DNA of 64,000 nt from Clostridium gallinarum (GTDB taxonomy: Bacteria > Bacillota > Clostridia > Clostridiales > Clostridiaceae), in contig NZ_JACSQZ010000012.1 in the NCBI RefSeq assembly GCF_014836325.1, forward strand, positions 1-64,000. Direction: 5' to 3'. Below are positions 46,048 through 54,126 of the stretch, piece by piece (the stretch's first letter is position 1; every line of letters starts with the position of its first letter). The position numbers were made by a program, and so were the translations under genes. Below the pieces are notes generated by a model. It was given only the letters and a program-made list of their open reading frames with translations, was not told the origin of the DNA and did no database searches.

Positions 46048-46221
46048 ATGGTTAATTATTCAGTAAAAACATTTGAAGATGATGGACTTTATAATTTGGA
46101 ATTAAAAATAGAAGCGTGGTTATATGAGAATAAGGATATAAAAATAACCAATATATCACATTCAACTCATAAAGCAGGGTATTCAACATATTATACAGCT
46201 ATTGTTTTATATGAAAAATAA
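46048..46221 (+). CDS. Small hypothetical phage protein
   Basis: A 57-codon frame (MVNYSVKTFEDDGLYNLELK...) follows TGGAGG. Its alternating pattern suggests beta strands. Not recognised. Confidence 0.55.
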   Translation: MVNYSVKTFEDDGLYNLELKIEAWLYENKDIKITNISHSTHKAGYSTYYTAIVLYEK

Positions 46222-46250
46222 TAATTCTCAATTCAATAAAAGGAGATAAG

Positions 46251-46562
46251 ATGATATATATAACAGATGAACAATATGAGATTGGAATTAAAAACGGAAT
46301 AAAAAAGTTTACAATTTACTCAAGAGTTTACCATTATGGATGGGATATAGAGAAAGCTATAACAACTCCACCAATAAAAAGAGAATGTAAGGCAAGGAAA
46401 TATCCTAAAAAATATACAGATTTAGCATTAGAAAATGGGATATGTTTAATAACTTTCTATGCTAGGGTAAGAAAAGGTTGGAGTTTGGAAGATGCAGCAA
46501 CGGTAAAACTATTAACAAATAGAAAAACTGGGGGTAAAAAATATGCTAGTAGTAACATATAA
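46251..46562 (+). CDS. Tandem-repeat helix-turn-helix-like phage protein
   Basis: The 103-aa protein holds two copies of one motif: GIKNGIKKFTIYSRVYHYGW...AITTP and ALENGICLITFYARVRKGW...AATVK, about 50 residues apart. The pattern NGI-x5-hY-R-x-GW-x3-A resembles small helix-turn-helix units in phage and homing-nuclease proteins. DNA binding is inferred. AAGGAGA precedes the ATG. Confidence 0.65.
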   Translation: MIYITDEQYEIGIKNGIKKFTIYSRVYHYGWDIEKAITTPPIKRECKARKYPKKYTDLALENGICLITFYARVRKGWSLEDAATVKLLTNRKTGGKKYASSNI

Positions 46563-46722
46563 GGAATTAAATAAAGATGGAGTAGTACATTTACCTTTCA
46601 GAGTAGAAGGTGGTATGTCTAGTGCTAAGAAATTAGCAGATAGATTATATAAAGAAGGTTACTATAATGTGAAAGTAGTAGAGATAGAAGAAAAGGTATT
46701 GTATATACCAGGAGGTAAGTAG
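46543..46722 (+). CDS. Small hypothetical phage protein
   Basis: The 59-codon frame (MLVVTYKELNKDGVVHLPFRVEG...) starts after GGGGGT inside the previous gene and ends directly before the ArpU-like gene. Not recognised. Confidence 0.55.
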   Translation: MLVVTYKELNKDGVVHLPFRVEGGMSSAKKLADRLYKEGYYNVKVVEIEEKVLYIPGGK

Positions 46723-47259
46723 ATGGATAAAAAGGAGTTTAAAGAAACAGAAGAAAAAATTAAAAGATATTATCAAAGAGAGAAGAAGATAAAATCAATA
46801 GAAAAAACTATTAAGATATTAGATGAACAAATAGATAAAATAGAGAAGGATTTAAGGAATTGTAATTTTAATATAGATCCAGAAGAAAGTATGTCATCAT
46901 CTTTTGAAGAAAGAGTACAAACATCTGGAAGTGGAATAAGTTATGCAGAAAGAGAAATAATGAGAGTTACAGAAATGAAAATAAGAAGAGTAACTGAAAA
47001 GAAACTTGAAAGAGAAAAGCAAGAAGAAATACTTGATAATATAGAAAGAGATGTAAGTGAAATAGAAGATATAATAATTCAATTAAGTACAGAGCATAGA
47101 AACATTTTAGAAATGAAGTATAAGAAGAAATACAATGAATACAAAATAGCTGATGAGGTCCATTTAAGCCAAAGCCAAGTTAATAAAAAAATAAAACAAG
47201 CTATAAGAATAATAGGAGAGTGGAATAGGTGGAATAATTTTGGAATAAAACTCGAATAA
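46723..47259 (+). CDS. ArpU/sigma-70 region 4-like phage late regulator
   Basis: The 178-aa protein has a long coiled-coil N-terminal part and a C-terminal region resembling sigma region 4: LSTEHRNILEMKYKKKYNEYKIADEVHLSQSQVNKKIKQAIRIIGEWNRW. ArpU/RinA-type proteins in this position, just before the packaging genes, activate late transcription. AGGAGG precedes the ATG. Confidence 0.78.
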   Translation: MDKKEFKETEEKIKRYYQREKKIKSIEKTIKILDEQIDKIEKDLRNCNFNIDPEESMSSSFEERVQTSGSGISYAEREIMRVTEMKIRRVTEKKLEREKQEEILDNIERDVSEIEDIIIQLSTEHRNILEMKYKKKYNEYKIADEVHLSQSQVNKKIKQAIRIIGEWNRWNNFGIKLE

Positions 47260-47328
47260 ATTAAGCATTAAAATATGATTTAATTATATTGTGAAGAAAT
47301 TGGACAGGATTTTTTCATTGTTTGGCAT

Positions 47329-47370
47329 CCTCCTGTATGAATAGGAGGCACCTGGCTTAAAGCTGGGTGC
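47329..47370 (+). ncRNA. Paired hairpins directly upstream of the tRNA
   Basis: CCTCCT (47329-47334) pairs with AGGAGG (47343-47348). GCACCTGGC (47348-47356) pairs with GCTGGGTGC (47362-47370), G-U pairs included. They lie five bases before the tRNA and share one base. They may be part of the tRNA precursor or of a larger RNA. Confidence 0.45.
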
Positions 47371-47375
47371 AACAT

Positions 47376-47449
47376 GGAGATATAGTTCAATGGTAGAACA
47401 ATAGGCTGTTAACCTATATATGTAAGTTCGATTCTTACTATCTCCGCCA
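47376..47449 (+). tRNA. tRNA-Asn (GTT anticodon)
   Basis: A full cloverleaf is readable. Acceptor GGAGATA (47376-47382) pairs with TATCTCC (47439-47445). The anticodon stem is ATAGG/CCTAT around CTGTTAA with GTT at 47408-47410. The T arm is GTAAG-TTCGATT-CTTAC, then discriminator G and an encoded CCA (47447-47449). It is a phage-borne tRNA between the late regulator and the packaging genes. Confidence 0.93.
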
Positions 47450-47464
47450 TAAGCTAACTATGAC

Positions 47465-47614
47465 TTTTATACTAGCGTAGGTTAAGGTATAAAACGAGTG
47501 AAGCAAGAAATAATCTATCGACAGGCGGTAAGACCTCACCTACAGGCACATAGTCGGATAGATTTGGTTATTAACCATATAACCTCTCGTAAATTCCCAA
47601 TACCCTTTTATACC
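47465..47614 (+). ncRNA. Candidate structured noncoding RNA downstream of tRNA-Asn
   Basis: Nested helices can be drawn: GGTATAAAA (47486-47494) with TTTTATACC (47606-47614); CGAG (47495-47498) with CTCG (47586-47589); AATCTATC plus GAC (47512-47522) with GTC plus GATAGATT (47553-47564); and the palindrome TGGTTATTAACCA (47565-47577). TTTTATAC also occurs at 47465-47472 as a competing partner. The region is richer in G+C than its surroundings and has no credible gene. A terminator closes it. No family is recognised. Confidence 0.5.
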
Positions 47615-47617
47615 ATG

Positions 47618-47660
47618 AAAGCACTTAGCATAATAAATGTTAGGTGCTTTACATTTTTTA
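47618..47660 (+). terminator. Intrinsic terminator closing the tRNA/ncRNA region
   Basis: A 14-bp stem (two G-U pairs), 47618-47631 with 47637-47650, has a 5-nt loop and is followed by ACATTTTTTA. Confidence 0.82.
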
Positions 47661-47698
47661 CAGAAGATTGTAAAATTATAGGGGAGGGGGGTGAAAAT

Positions 47699-47914
47699 AT
47701 GAGAGTAACAAAAGTAATGAATGCGAGTTTATTAAGAGTTATAAAAGAATATGGAACTATAAAATATAGTGATTTAAGGAAGATATATATAACACCTGAC
47801 CCACCAGGAATTATTTCGGCACATAATGCATGCTTTGATAGTGATTTACGAGTTCTTAAGGAAGAAGGAGAAATAACTATTGAAGATGGGGTAATAAAAT
47901 ATATCCAAAGATAG
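47699..47914 (+). CDS. Small winged-helix-like phage protein
   Basis: The 71-aa protein (MRVTKVMNASLLRVIKEYGTIKYSDLRKIY...FDSDLRVLKEEGEITIEDGVIKYIQ) reads like a single winged-helix domain. A longer frame begins at 47498, but it runs through the structured RNA and terminator. GGGGGGTG at 47687-47693 supports the ATG at 47699. Confidence 0.65.
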   Translation: MRVTKVMNASLLRVIKEYGTIKYSDLRKIYITPDPPGIISAHNACFDSDLRVLKEEGEITIEDGVIKYIQR

Positions 47915-47918
47915 AAGT

Positions 47919-47951
47919 AAAGAGCTCTAGAAATAGGGTTCTTTTCATTTT
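47919..47951 (+). terminator. Intrinsic terminator
   Basis: AAAGAGCTCTA (47919-47929) and TAGGGTTCTTT (47934-47944) form an 11-bp stem with G-U pairs around a GAAA tetraloop, then TCATTTT. Confidence 0.75.
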
Positions 47952-47977
47952 ATTATATACCCTTACCTTACTAAATA

Positions 47978-48006
47978 TTGAAAAAAATCTAATTATAATA
48001 TAAAAT
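47978..48006 (+). promoter_or_regulatory. Sigma-A-type promoter of a single-gene unit
   Basis: TTGAAA (47978-47983), a 17-bp spacer and TAAAAT (48001-48006). A second -10-like TATAAT is at 47994-47999. It lies between a terminator and the next gene's GGGAGG. Confidence 0.55.
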
Positions 48007-48031
48007 TGTAAAAGTAAGGGAGGTGTATAAA

Positions 48032-48328
48032 ATGGGTTTTTTTAATAATGTACAAAAATCAACATCAGTTAGTATTTATGAAAGTCAAATAAAACCAATA
48101 CTAAAAGAAAAAGATGGATATACTCATATAGTTATGGTGAATAGTTTTAGTAAATGGTTAAATCAAAACTTTGGATGTGAAGATAAATATACAACTCAAA
48201 TAGATGAAATATTAACTGCTATGCAAATGGATGGATACGAGATAATAGATGTTAAGTTTAATAGTATTCAAGGACAAGGGATAACAAAGCAAATGGAAGG
48301 TTATCACACATTAATAACATATAAGTAA
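48032..48328 (+). CDS. Hypothetical protein in its own transcription unit (moron-like)
   Basis: This 98-aa protein (MGFFNNVQKSTSVSIYESQIKPILKEKDGYTHIVMVNSFSKWL...) is not recognised. It ends with an alternating beta-like pattern. AAGGGAGGTG precedes the ATG at 48032. It has its own promoter candidate and is enclosed by terminators on both sides, the layout of a lysogenically expressed cargo gene. Confidence 0.75.
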   Translation: MGFFNNVQKSTSVSIYESQIKPILKEKDGYTHIVMVNSFSKWLNQNFGCEDKYTTQIDEILTAMQMDGYEIIDVKFNSIQGQGITKQMEGYHTLITYK

Positions 48329-48357
48329 GAACTCTATTACTAGAGTTCTTTTTTTAT
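48327..48357 (+). terminator. Intrinsic terminator of the cargo gene
   Basis: AAGAACTCTA (48327-48336) pairs perfectly with TAGAGTTCTT (48341-48350) around TTAC, followed by TTTTT. Confidence 0.9.
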
Positions 48358-48376
48358 TTATGAGGGAATATAGTAT

Positions 48377-48682
48377 ATGGCTAAAGAATTTAGTAAGAGT
48401 TTCTATAAGAGCAAGGCTTGGAAGGAAACTAGAAGATATGTATATATAAGAGATAAAGGATTATGTCAAGATTGTTTGAGTAAAGGAATAATAACTCCAG
48501 GTAAGGAAGTTCATCATATAGAGCATCTAACACCAGATAATATGAATGATACTAATGTTACGTTAGGAGAAAATAATTTAAGATTATTATGTAAAGAATG
48601 TCATCATAAAAGACATGATAAAAAAGAATCTGTAGAAAAAGGATTAGCTTTCAATGAATATGGAGAATTAATAAAATTATAA
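48377..48682 (+). CDS. HNH endonuclease
   Basis: The 101-aa protein has CQDCLSKGIITPGKEVHHIEHLTPDNMNDTNVTLGENNLRLLCKECHHKRH, the HNH core with zinc-binding cysteine pairs. In HK97-type phages an HNH protein next to the terminase takes part in specific DNA cleavage during packaging. GAGGGA precedes the ATG. Confidence 0.93.
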   Translation: MAKEFSKSFYKSKAWKETRRYVYIRDKGLCQDCLSKGIITPGKEVHHIEHLTPDNMNDTNVTLGENNLRLLCKECHHKRHDKKESVEKGLAFNEYGELIKL

Positions 48683-48808
48683 GCCCCCTTAAAAATATAT
48701 TTTAGATTTCTTGGGAGACCGAGGTGAGGACATTCAGATAATACACAAGTATTTTCACAGTACCCCCTCCCCTAAAAAGTATCTATTTTTGAAAGAAGGT
48801 GAAAGTAA
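48683..48808. other. Gap between HNH and TerS; possible cos/packaging site
   Basis: No gene is visible. The stretch is GC-richer than its surroundings, with TTGGGAGACCGAGGTGAGG and CCCCCTCCCC. In related phages the cohesive-end site lies between HNH and small terminase genes; assignment here rests on position only. Confidence 0.35.
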
Positions 48809-49171
48809 ATGGAGAAAGATAAAAGGATTAAGAAAGAAGAAAATAGACTTAAAAAGATTTATAAAAATATAGAAGATAAAAAGAAAGAAACAGTTATAGG
48901 GTTAATCCAAAGGTTAGCTTATTTACGAGTAACCTTAGAAGATTTTGAAAAAGACCTAGATCAAAATGGTTTTGTGGAATTGTTTCAGCAAGGAGAAAAA
49001 CAGGCTCCATATGAAAGGAAAAGACCAGTAGCTGATTTATATAACACTATGAATACTTCATATCAAAAAGGATTAAAACAATTAACAGATTTACTGCCAA
49101 AAACAATAGAAGATAAAAAAGAAGATGATGATGGTTTTAATGAATTTATATATGGACGTGAGGATGTATGA
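48809..49171 (+). CDS. terS: Terminase small subunit, P27 family
   Basis: The 120-aa protein ends with YERKRPVADLYNTMNTSYQKGLKQLTDLLPK, characteristic of P27-type small terminases, preceded by helical segments. It recognises phage DNA for packaging. GAAGGTGA precedes the ATG. It overlaps terL by 4 bases. Confidence 0.88.
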   Translation: MEKDKRIKKEENRLKKIYKNIEDKKKETVIGLIQRLAYLRVTLEDFEKDLDQNGFVELFQQGEKQAPYERKRPVADLYNTMNTSYQKGLKQLTDLLPKTIEDKKEDDDGFNEFIYGREDV

Positions 49172-50850
49172 TAAAATATCCAGATGATTATAATCCTATA
49201 TTAGAATATTGGAATCAAATTGAAAATAAAGAAATAGTAGTTTGTAATAAACTCTACAGGACTTATAAAAAAGTTATTAATGACTTAAATAATCCTGGAG
49301 AGTTTTTTTATTCTCATAAGAGAGGGAATCATATAATTGAATTTATTGAAAATTTCTGTAGACATTCTAAAGGTAAAATGGGTGGTAAACCGGTTATTTT
49401 AGAATTATGGGAAAAAGCCATGTTAGCTACTATTTTTGGGTTTATAAACATAGAAGGTATTAGAAAATATCAATTCGCGGAATTGATAATAGCAAAGAAA
49501 AATGGGAAATCATTATTATCTTCATGCGTTGGATTATATCTACAAGTTGGAGATGGAGAAGCGGGTCCGGAAGTGTATAGTGTAGCCACTAAAAAGGATC
49601 AAGCTAAAATTATATGGCAGGAATCTAAAAGGATGGTTAAGAAGTCACCAACTTTAAGAAAAAGAATTAAAACATTAGTTTCTGAAATGGATAGTGAATT
49701 TAATGATGGGGTTTTTAAACCATTAGCGAGTGATAGCGATAGTTTAGATGGTTTAAATGTTCATGGAGCATTAATGGACGAAATACATCAATGGAAAAAT
49801 GGTAAAGCTTTATATGATATTATAGCTGATGGTGTTACTGCTAGAGAACAACCTTTAATTTTTGTAACTACTACTGCAGGTACAATAAGAGAAGATATTT
49901 ATGATATGAAATATGATGAAGCAGAAATGTTGATAAATGGATATGATGATGAAAATGGATATAAAGATGAAAGAAGTATTTATTTTATATATGAATTAGA
50001 TAATAGGTCAGAATGGATAAAAGAAGAATGCTGGCAAAAAGCTAATCCGGGATTAGGAACAATAAAAAATTCTAGAACATTAAAGGAAAAAGTTGAAAAA
50101 GCTAAAAAGAATCCTTTATTAGTCAAGAATTTATTATGTAAAGAATTCAATATAAGAGAAACTTCTAGTGAAGCTTGGTTGAACTTTGAACAAATAAATA
50201 ATATTAATACATTTGATATAGAAAAGTTAAAACCTAGATATGGAATAGGTGGAGCAGATTTATCAAGCACAACAGATTTAACTTGTGCAACTATAATATT
50301 TAAAGTTCCCAATGATGATACTATTTACGTTATGCAAATGTATTTTTTACCGGAAGATTTATTAGAAAAAAGAGTTCAAGAAGATAAAATTCCTTATGAT
50401 ATTTGGAGGGATTTAGGTTTGCTAAGAACAACCCCGGGGAATAGAGTTGATAAAACTTTTGTTACGGAATGGTTTTTAGAAATTCAAAATGAATATGATA
50501 TATACATTTATAGTGGTGGTTATGATGCGTGGAGTGCTGAATATTGGGTTCAAGAAATGAAAGGTATTTTCGGAAAAGAAACTTGGGAACCTGTATATCA
50601 AGGTAAGAAAACTTTGAGTGGTCCTATGAAAGCGTTAGGAGCAGATTTAGAAAAGAAAGTTATTAATTATAATAATAACCCTATTCTTAAGTGGTGTTTA
50701 ACTAATACCGCAGTAGATTTTGATAAAAATGATAATATACAACCTATAAAAACATCTAATCAACGGAGAAGAATAGATGGGTTAGCATCACTTTTAAATG
50801 CATATGTTCAACTAGAAAGAGTTTACGAAGGATATATGTCTGTAATATAG
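49168..50850 (+). CDS. terL: Terminase large subunit
   Basis: The 560-aa packaging motor has an ATPase domain with a Walker A-like KKNGKS near residues 110-115 and Walker B LMDEIHQ with Asp204-Glu205. VTTTAGT is a coupling-type motif. The RNase H-like nuclease domain follows, with acidic residues in GGADLSSTTD (about 360-370) and in the C-terminal part. ATGA overlaps the terS stop. Confidence 0.95.
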   Translation: MIKYPDDYNPILEYWNQIENKEIVVCNKLYRTYKKVINDLNNPGEFFYSHKRGNHIIEFIENFCRHSKGKMGGKPVILELWEKAMLATIFGFINIEGIRKYQFAELIIAKKNGKSLLSSCVGLYLQVGDGEAGPEVYSVATKKDQAKIIWQESKRMVKKSPTLRKRIKTLVSEMDSEFNDGVFKPLASDSDSLDGLNVHGALMDEIHQWKNGKALYDIIADGVTAREQPLIFVTTTAGTIREDIYDMKYDEAEMLINGYDDENGYKDERSIYFIYELDNRSEWIKEECWQKANPGLGTIKNSRTLKEKVEKAKKNPLLVKNLLCKEFNIRETSSEAWLNFEQINNINTFDIEKLKPRYGIGGADLSSTTDLTCATIIFKVPNDDTIYVMQMYFLPEDLLEKRVQEDKIPYDIWRDLGLLRTTPGNRVDKTFVTEWFLEIQNEYDIYIYSGGYDAWSAEYWVQEMKGIFGKETWEPVYQGKKTLSGPMKALGADLEKKVINYNNNPILKWCLTNTAVDFDKNDNIQPIKTSNQRRRIDGLASLLNAYVQLERVYEGYMSVI

Positions 50851-50865
50851 AAAGGGGGTGAAAAA

Positions 50866-52026
50866 ATGGGGATAATAAGTAGGTTTTTCAATAGAAGTAT
50901 TCCTAAAACAAGATTTGAAATGATAGAAGATAGAGGTAATGGGTTTTATGCTTGGAATGGAAGTATTTATAAAAGTGATGTAGTTAGAGCTTGTATAAGA
51001 CCGAAGGTTAAAGCTATAGGGAAATTAATACCACAACATATAAGGAATAACAGTATGGAGGGATTTAAAGTTAATCCAGAACCGTATATAAGATTTTTAT
51101 ATGAAGAACCTAATCCGTATATGTCAGGGCAAGTATTTAGAGAAAAAATGGCTACTCAATTGGCTTTAAATAATAATGCATTTGCTTTATTAGTAAGAGA
51201 TGAAAATGGCTATCCTATGGAAATGTATAATATTCCATGTGTTGGAGTTGAAGCTATCTATAATTCGTATGGTGAGTTATTTTTGAAGTTTACTAATAGA
51301 AATGGTGTAGTAGTAACTTATCCATATACAGATATAATTCATTTAAGACAAGATATAAATGAGAATGATATATTTGGAGATAGTCCTAGAGAAGCTTTAT
51401 TACCATTAATGGATATAGTAAGCACTACAGACCAAGGCATAGTTAAAGCTATAAAAAATAGCGGAATAATAAAATGGTTATTAAAATTTAATACCAATAT
51501 GAGAAAAGAAGATATAAAATCTCAAACAGATGATTTTACTGAAACTTTTTTAAATATAGAAAATAGTGGGGGAGCAGCTGGAATAGATAGTAAAGCAGAT
51601 GCTATACAAATAGATCCAAAAGATTATGTTCCAAATGCAGCAGTAATAGATAGAACAACTCAAAGAATTTACTCTTTCTTTAATACAAATGAAAAGATAG
51701 TTCAAAGTAAATATAATGAAGATGAATGGAATTCTTACTATGAAAGTGAAATAGAACCTTTAGCTATGCAATGGAGTAATGAAGATACTAGAAAGTTGTT
51801 CACTAGAAGAGAAAGAGGATATGGTAATAAAATAATTTATTCAGCTAATAATCTTCAATATGCTTCTATGTCAACTAAATTAGGATTACAAGCTATGGTA
51901 GATAGAGGGGCAATGACACCAAATGAGTGGAGGGAAGTTTTAAATTTACCGCCAGTTGCAGATGGTGATAAACCTTTAAGAAGATTAGATACTATAGCTA
52001 TTGGGGAAGGAGGTGAAGAAGAATAA
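50866..52026 (+). CDS. Phage portal protein, HK97 family
   Basis: The 386-aa protein begins MGIISRFFNRSI and has IYKSDVVRACIRPKVKAIGKL, LALNNNAFALLVRDENGYP and MTPNEWREVLNLPPVADGDK, all typical of HK97-type portals. It forms the dodecameric vertex ring. The length is somewhat short but within range. AAGGGGGTG precedes the ATG. Confidence 0.95.
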   Translation: MGIISRFFNRSIPKTRFEMIEDRGNGFYAWNGSIYKSDVVRACIRPKVKAIGKLIPQHIRNNSMEGFKVNPEPYIRFLYEEPNPYMSGQVFREKMATQLALNNNAFALLVRDENGYPMEMYNIPCVGVEAIYNSYGELFLKFTNRNGVVVTYPYTDIIHLRQDINENDIFGDSPREALLPLMDIVSTTDQGIVKAIKNSGIIKWLLKFNTNMRKEDIKSQTDDFTETFLNIENSGGAAGIDSKADAIQIDPKDYVPNAAVIDRTTQRIYSFFNTNEKIVQSKYNEDEWNSYYESEIEPLAMQWSNEDTRKLFTRRERGYGNKIIYSANNLQYASMSTKLGLQAMVDRGAMTPNEWREVLNLPPVADGDKPLRRLDTIAIGEGGEEE

Positions 52027-52757
52027 TGGTTTATATTGATGTAAAAGGTGAAGTAGTTCAAAGTGGAAATGAATGGCTTTATGATTGGTATGGAATCCAA
52101 GCAACATCACCTAAACAAGTAACAAGAGCTTTAAAAAATGCTAATGGTCAACCAGTAACTATTAAAATAAATAGTGGTGGCGGTGATGTATTTGCAGGAT
52201 GTGAAATATATAATGAATTGAAAAGTTACAGTGGAGAAGTAACAATAGAAATACATGGTTTATGTGCAAGCATAGCAAGTGTTATAGCTATGGCAGGCAA
52301 GTGTAAAATGTCTCCTTTAGCTGAAATAATGATACATAATGTATCTACATCAACAAGTGGAGATTATAGAGATATGGAGCATACTGTAGAAATATTAAAG
52401 AAAGCTAATAAAACTATAGCTAATGCTTATATATTAAAAACTGGAATGTCAGAAGAGGAAGCATATAATCTTATGGATAAAGAAACTTGGCTTACTGCTG
52501 ATGAAGCTTTAGAAATGGGGTTAATAGATGAAATAATGTATTCTGATGATAAAGTAGACAAAAGTTTACTTAATTCATTAAAAAATAATGCTATTACTTT
52601 TTGTAATAGCATAGGGAAGTTAGATAATAACTTATTAGCAAAATTTAAAAACTATGAACCTAGAGAAAATCATCCAGTTCAAAGTAATAAGGATGATTTT
52701 TTATTTTTAGAAAAAAAAATATTACAAAATGAAATAAATAAAAAGAGGTGTAGATAA
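52026..52757 (+). CDS. ClpP-like prohead maturation protease
   Basis: The 243-aa S14-type protease has GLCASIASVIAMAG with likely nucleophile Ser82, and MIHN with His104. Upstream is INSGGGDVFAGCEIYNEL. It cleaves capsid and itself during head maturation. It starts on the last base of the portal stop (TAATG). Confidence 0.94.
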   Translation: MVYIDVKGEVVQSGNEWLYDWYGIQATSPKQVTRALKNANGQPVTIKINSGGGDVFAGCEIYNELKSYSGEVTIEIHGLCASIASVIAMAGKCKMSPLAEIMIHNVSTSTSGDYRDMEHTVEILKKANKTIANAYILKTGMSEEEAYNLMDKETWLTADEALEMGLIDEIMYSDDKVDKSLLNSLKNNAITFCNSIGKLDNNLLAKFKNYEPRENHPVQSNKDDFLFLEKKILQNEINKKRCR

Positions 52758-53962
52758 TGAAAACAAAAATGAATAAAGAACAACAAGCAAAATATGATCA
52801 ACTATTAAAGGATTCTCAAGAATTGCTTGATGCAAATGATACAAAAGGAGTTAAGGAAAAATTAAAAGAAATTGAAAAATTTGAAAATGAGTGTGATGAA
52901 ATAAATACACTCCAAGCAAATATTAACTCACTAAAAGACAAAAATACAGTTAGTCCAAAAGCACCAGTAAATAGAGAGGAAAATAAAATAGGAGAAATAG
53001 TTGGAGAAGATTTTTCTAATACAACTGAATATAGAAAAGCATTTATGAATTATGTAACAAAGGGTATATCAATACCTGGAGAATTTAAAAATGCAGCAGG
53101 ACCAACAAAAACTACAGATGTAGGGGAAATGATACCTGAAACAGTATTATCAAAAATAATTGAGAAGATGGAAGCTACAGGAATGATACTTCCTTTAGTT
53201 ACTAGAACATCTTATAAAGGTGGATTAACTATTCCTACTTCAACTGTAAAACCAACTGCAACTTGGGTAGCTGAAGGAGCAACATCAGATAAGCAAAAGA
53301 AAACTACTGGATCAATAACATTTGCTTATCATAAATTAAGATGTGCTATATCGAATTCATTAGAAGTAGATACTATGGCTTTACCGGTATTTGAAACTAC
53401 TTTTATAAATAATGTAGTTGAAGCTATGACTAAAGCTTTAGAATTAGCTATTATAAGTGGTAGTGGTTCTGGACAACCAAAAGGAATATTAAAAGAAGAT
53501 GTTGTAGAAGGTCAAAATGTTGATGTTGCAGCAACTGGAAAGTTAGAATATCAAACTTTAATAAAAGCAGAATCAGTATTACCGTTAGCTTATGAAAATG
53601 GAGCAGTATGGTTTATGACTAAAAAGACATTTATGTCATTTGTAGGAATGGTTGATACAAATGGACAACCTATTGCAAGAGTAAATTATGGAATCAACGG
53701 ACAGGCTGATAGAAGTTTATTAGGAAGAAGAGTAGTATTAAATGACTATATGGATTCATATGCTGATACTGTTGAAGCAGATAAAATAATAGCATTCTTA
53801 TTTAATCCTTCTGACTACGTACTTAATACAAATTTAAATATGACTATAAAGAGATATGAAGATAATGATACTGATGATCTAGTAACTAAAGCTTTAATGT
53901 TAGCTGATGGTAAAGTTGTAGACAAAAATTCATTAGTAACTATAACTAAAAAAAACGCTTAA
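52757..53962 (+). CDS. Major capsid protein, HK97 fold
   Basis: The 401-aa protein has an N-terminal coiled-coil scaffold part (about 1-100) likely removed by the protease, then the HK97 shell domain ([50 protein letters not shown]). The 0-frame ends ...TKKNA at 53960-53962, just after an A_AAA_AAC sequence. A -1 shift there would extend the protein to 448 aa (see separate entry). Confidence 0.95.
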   Translation: MKTKMNKEQQAKYDQLLKDSQELLDANDTKGVKEKLKEIEKFENECDEINTLQANINSLKDKNTVSPKAPVNREENKIGEIVGEDFSNTTEYRKAFMNYVTKGISIPGEFKNAAGPTKTTDVGEMIPETVLSKIIEKMEATGMILPLVTRTSYKGGLTIPTSTVKPTATWVAEGATSDKQKKTTGSITFAYHKLRCAISNSLEVDTMALPVFETTFINNVVEAMTKALELAIISGSGSGQPKGILKEDVVEGQNVDVAATGKLEYQTLIKAESVLPLAYENGAVWFMTKKTFMSFVGMVDTNGQPIARVNYGINGQADRSLLGRRVVLNDYMDSYADTVEADKIIAFLFNPSDYVLNTNLNMTIKRYEDNDTDDLVTKALMLADGKVVDKNSLVTITKKNA

Positions 53963-54102
53963 TTAAAGCTAAATTATATTCAAAAATAGATTATTCGAAT
54001 AATACGGTTGCTGAACTTAAGCAAATAGCAAAAGAAAATAATGTTATTGGATATTCTAGTATGAATAAAACTCAACTTATTGAAGCACTTAGAAGTATAT
54101 AA
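53950..54102 (+). CDS. Probable -1 frameshift extension of the capsid protein (HeH/Rho-N-like domain)
   Basis: Eight A then C at 53948-53956 contain A_AAA_AAC in the phase required for a -1 slip, eleven bases before the stop. The -1 frame then runs 48 codons to 54102 and encodes [20 protein letters not shown] plus [13 protein letters not shown], a HeH/LEM or Rho-N-like fold often found as a separate small protein after phage capsid genes. No ATG, GTG or TTG starts this frame upstream of the domain. Stimulatory structures are weak (palindrome ATTATTCGAATAAT at 53990-54003). Confidence 0.65.
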   Translation, partial: KKRLIKAKLYSKIDYSNNTVAELKQIAKENNVIGYSSMNKTQLIEALRSI

Positions 54103-54112
54103 GTGCTTTTAT
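54083..54112 (+). terminator. Terminator after the capsid gene
   Basis: AAGCACTT (54083-54090) pairs with AAGTGCTT (54101-54108), followed by TTATTT. It overlaps the end of the capsid extension and would give a high-abundance capsid message with read-through to the connectors. Confidence 0.7.
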
Positions 54113-54126
54113 TTGAGGTGAATTAT

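Noticed and set aside
47486..47614. Group I intron or known riboswitch
   Set aside because: I could not find conserved core elements of group I introns or of riboswitch classes I know, and there is no interrupted gene around it.
47498..47698. N-terminal extension of the 47699-47914 protein
   Set aside because: The extra 67 codons run through nested RNA helices and a strong terminator, while a GGGGGGTG ribosome site fits the ATG at 47699.
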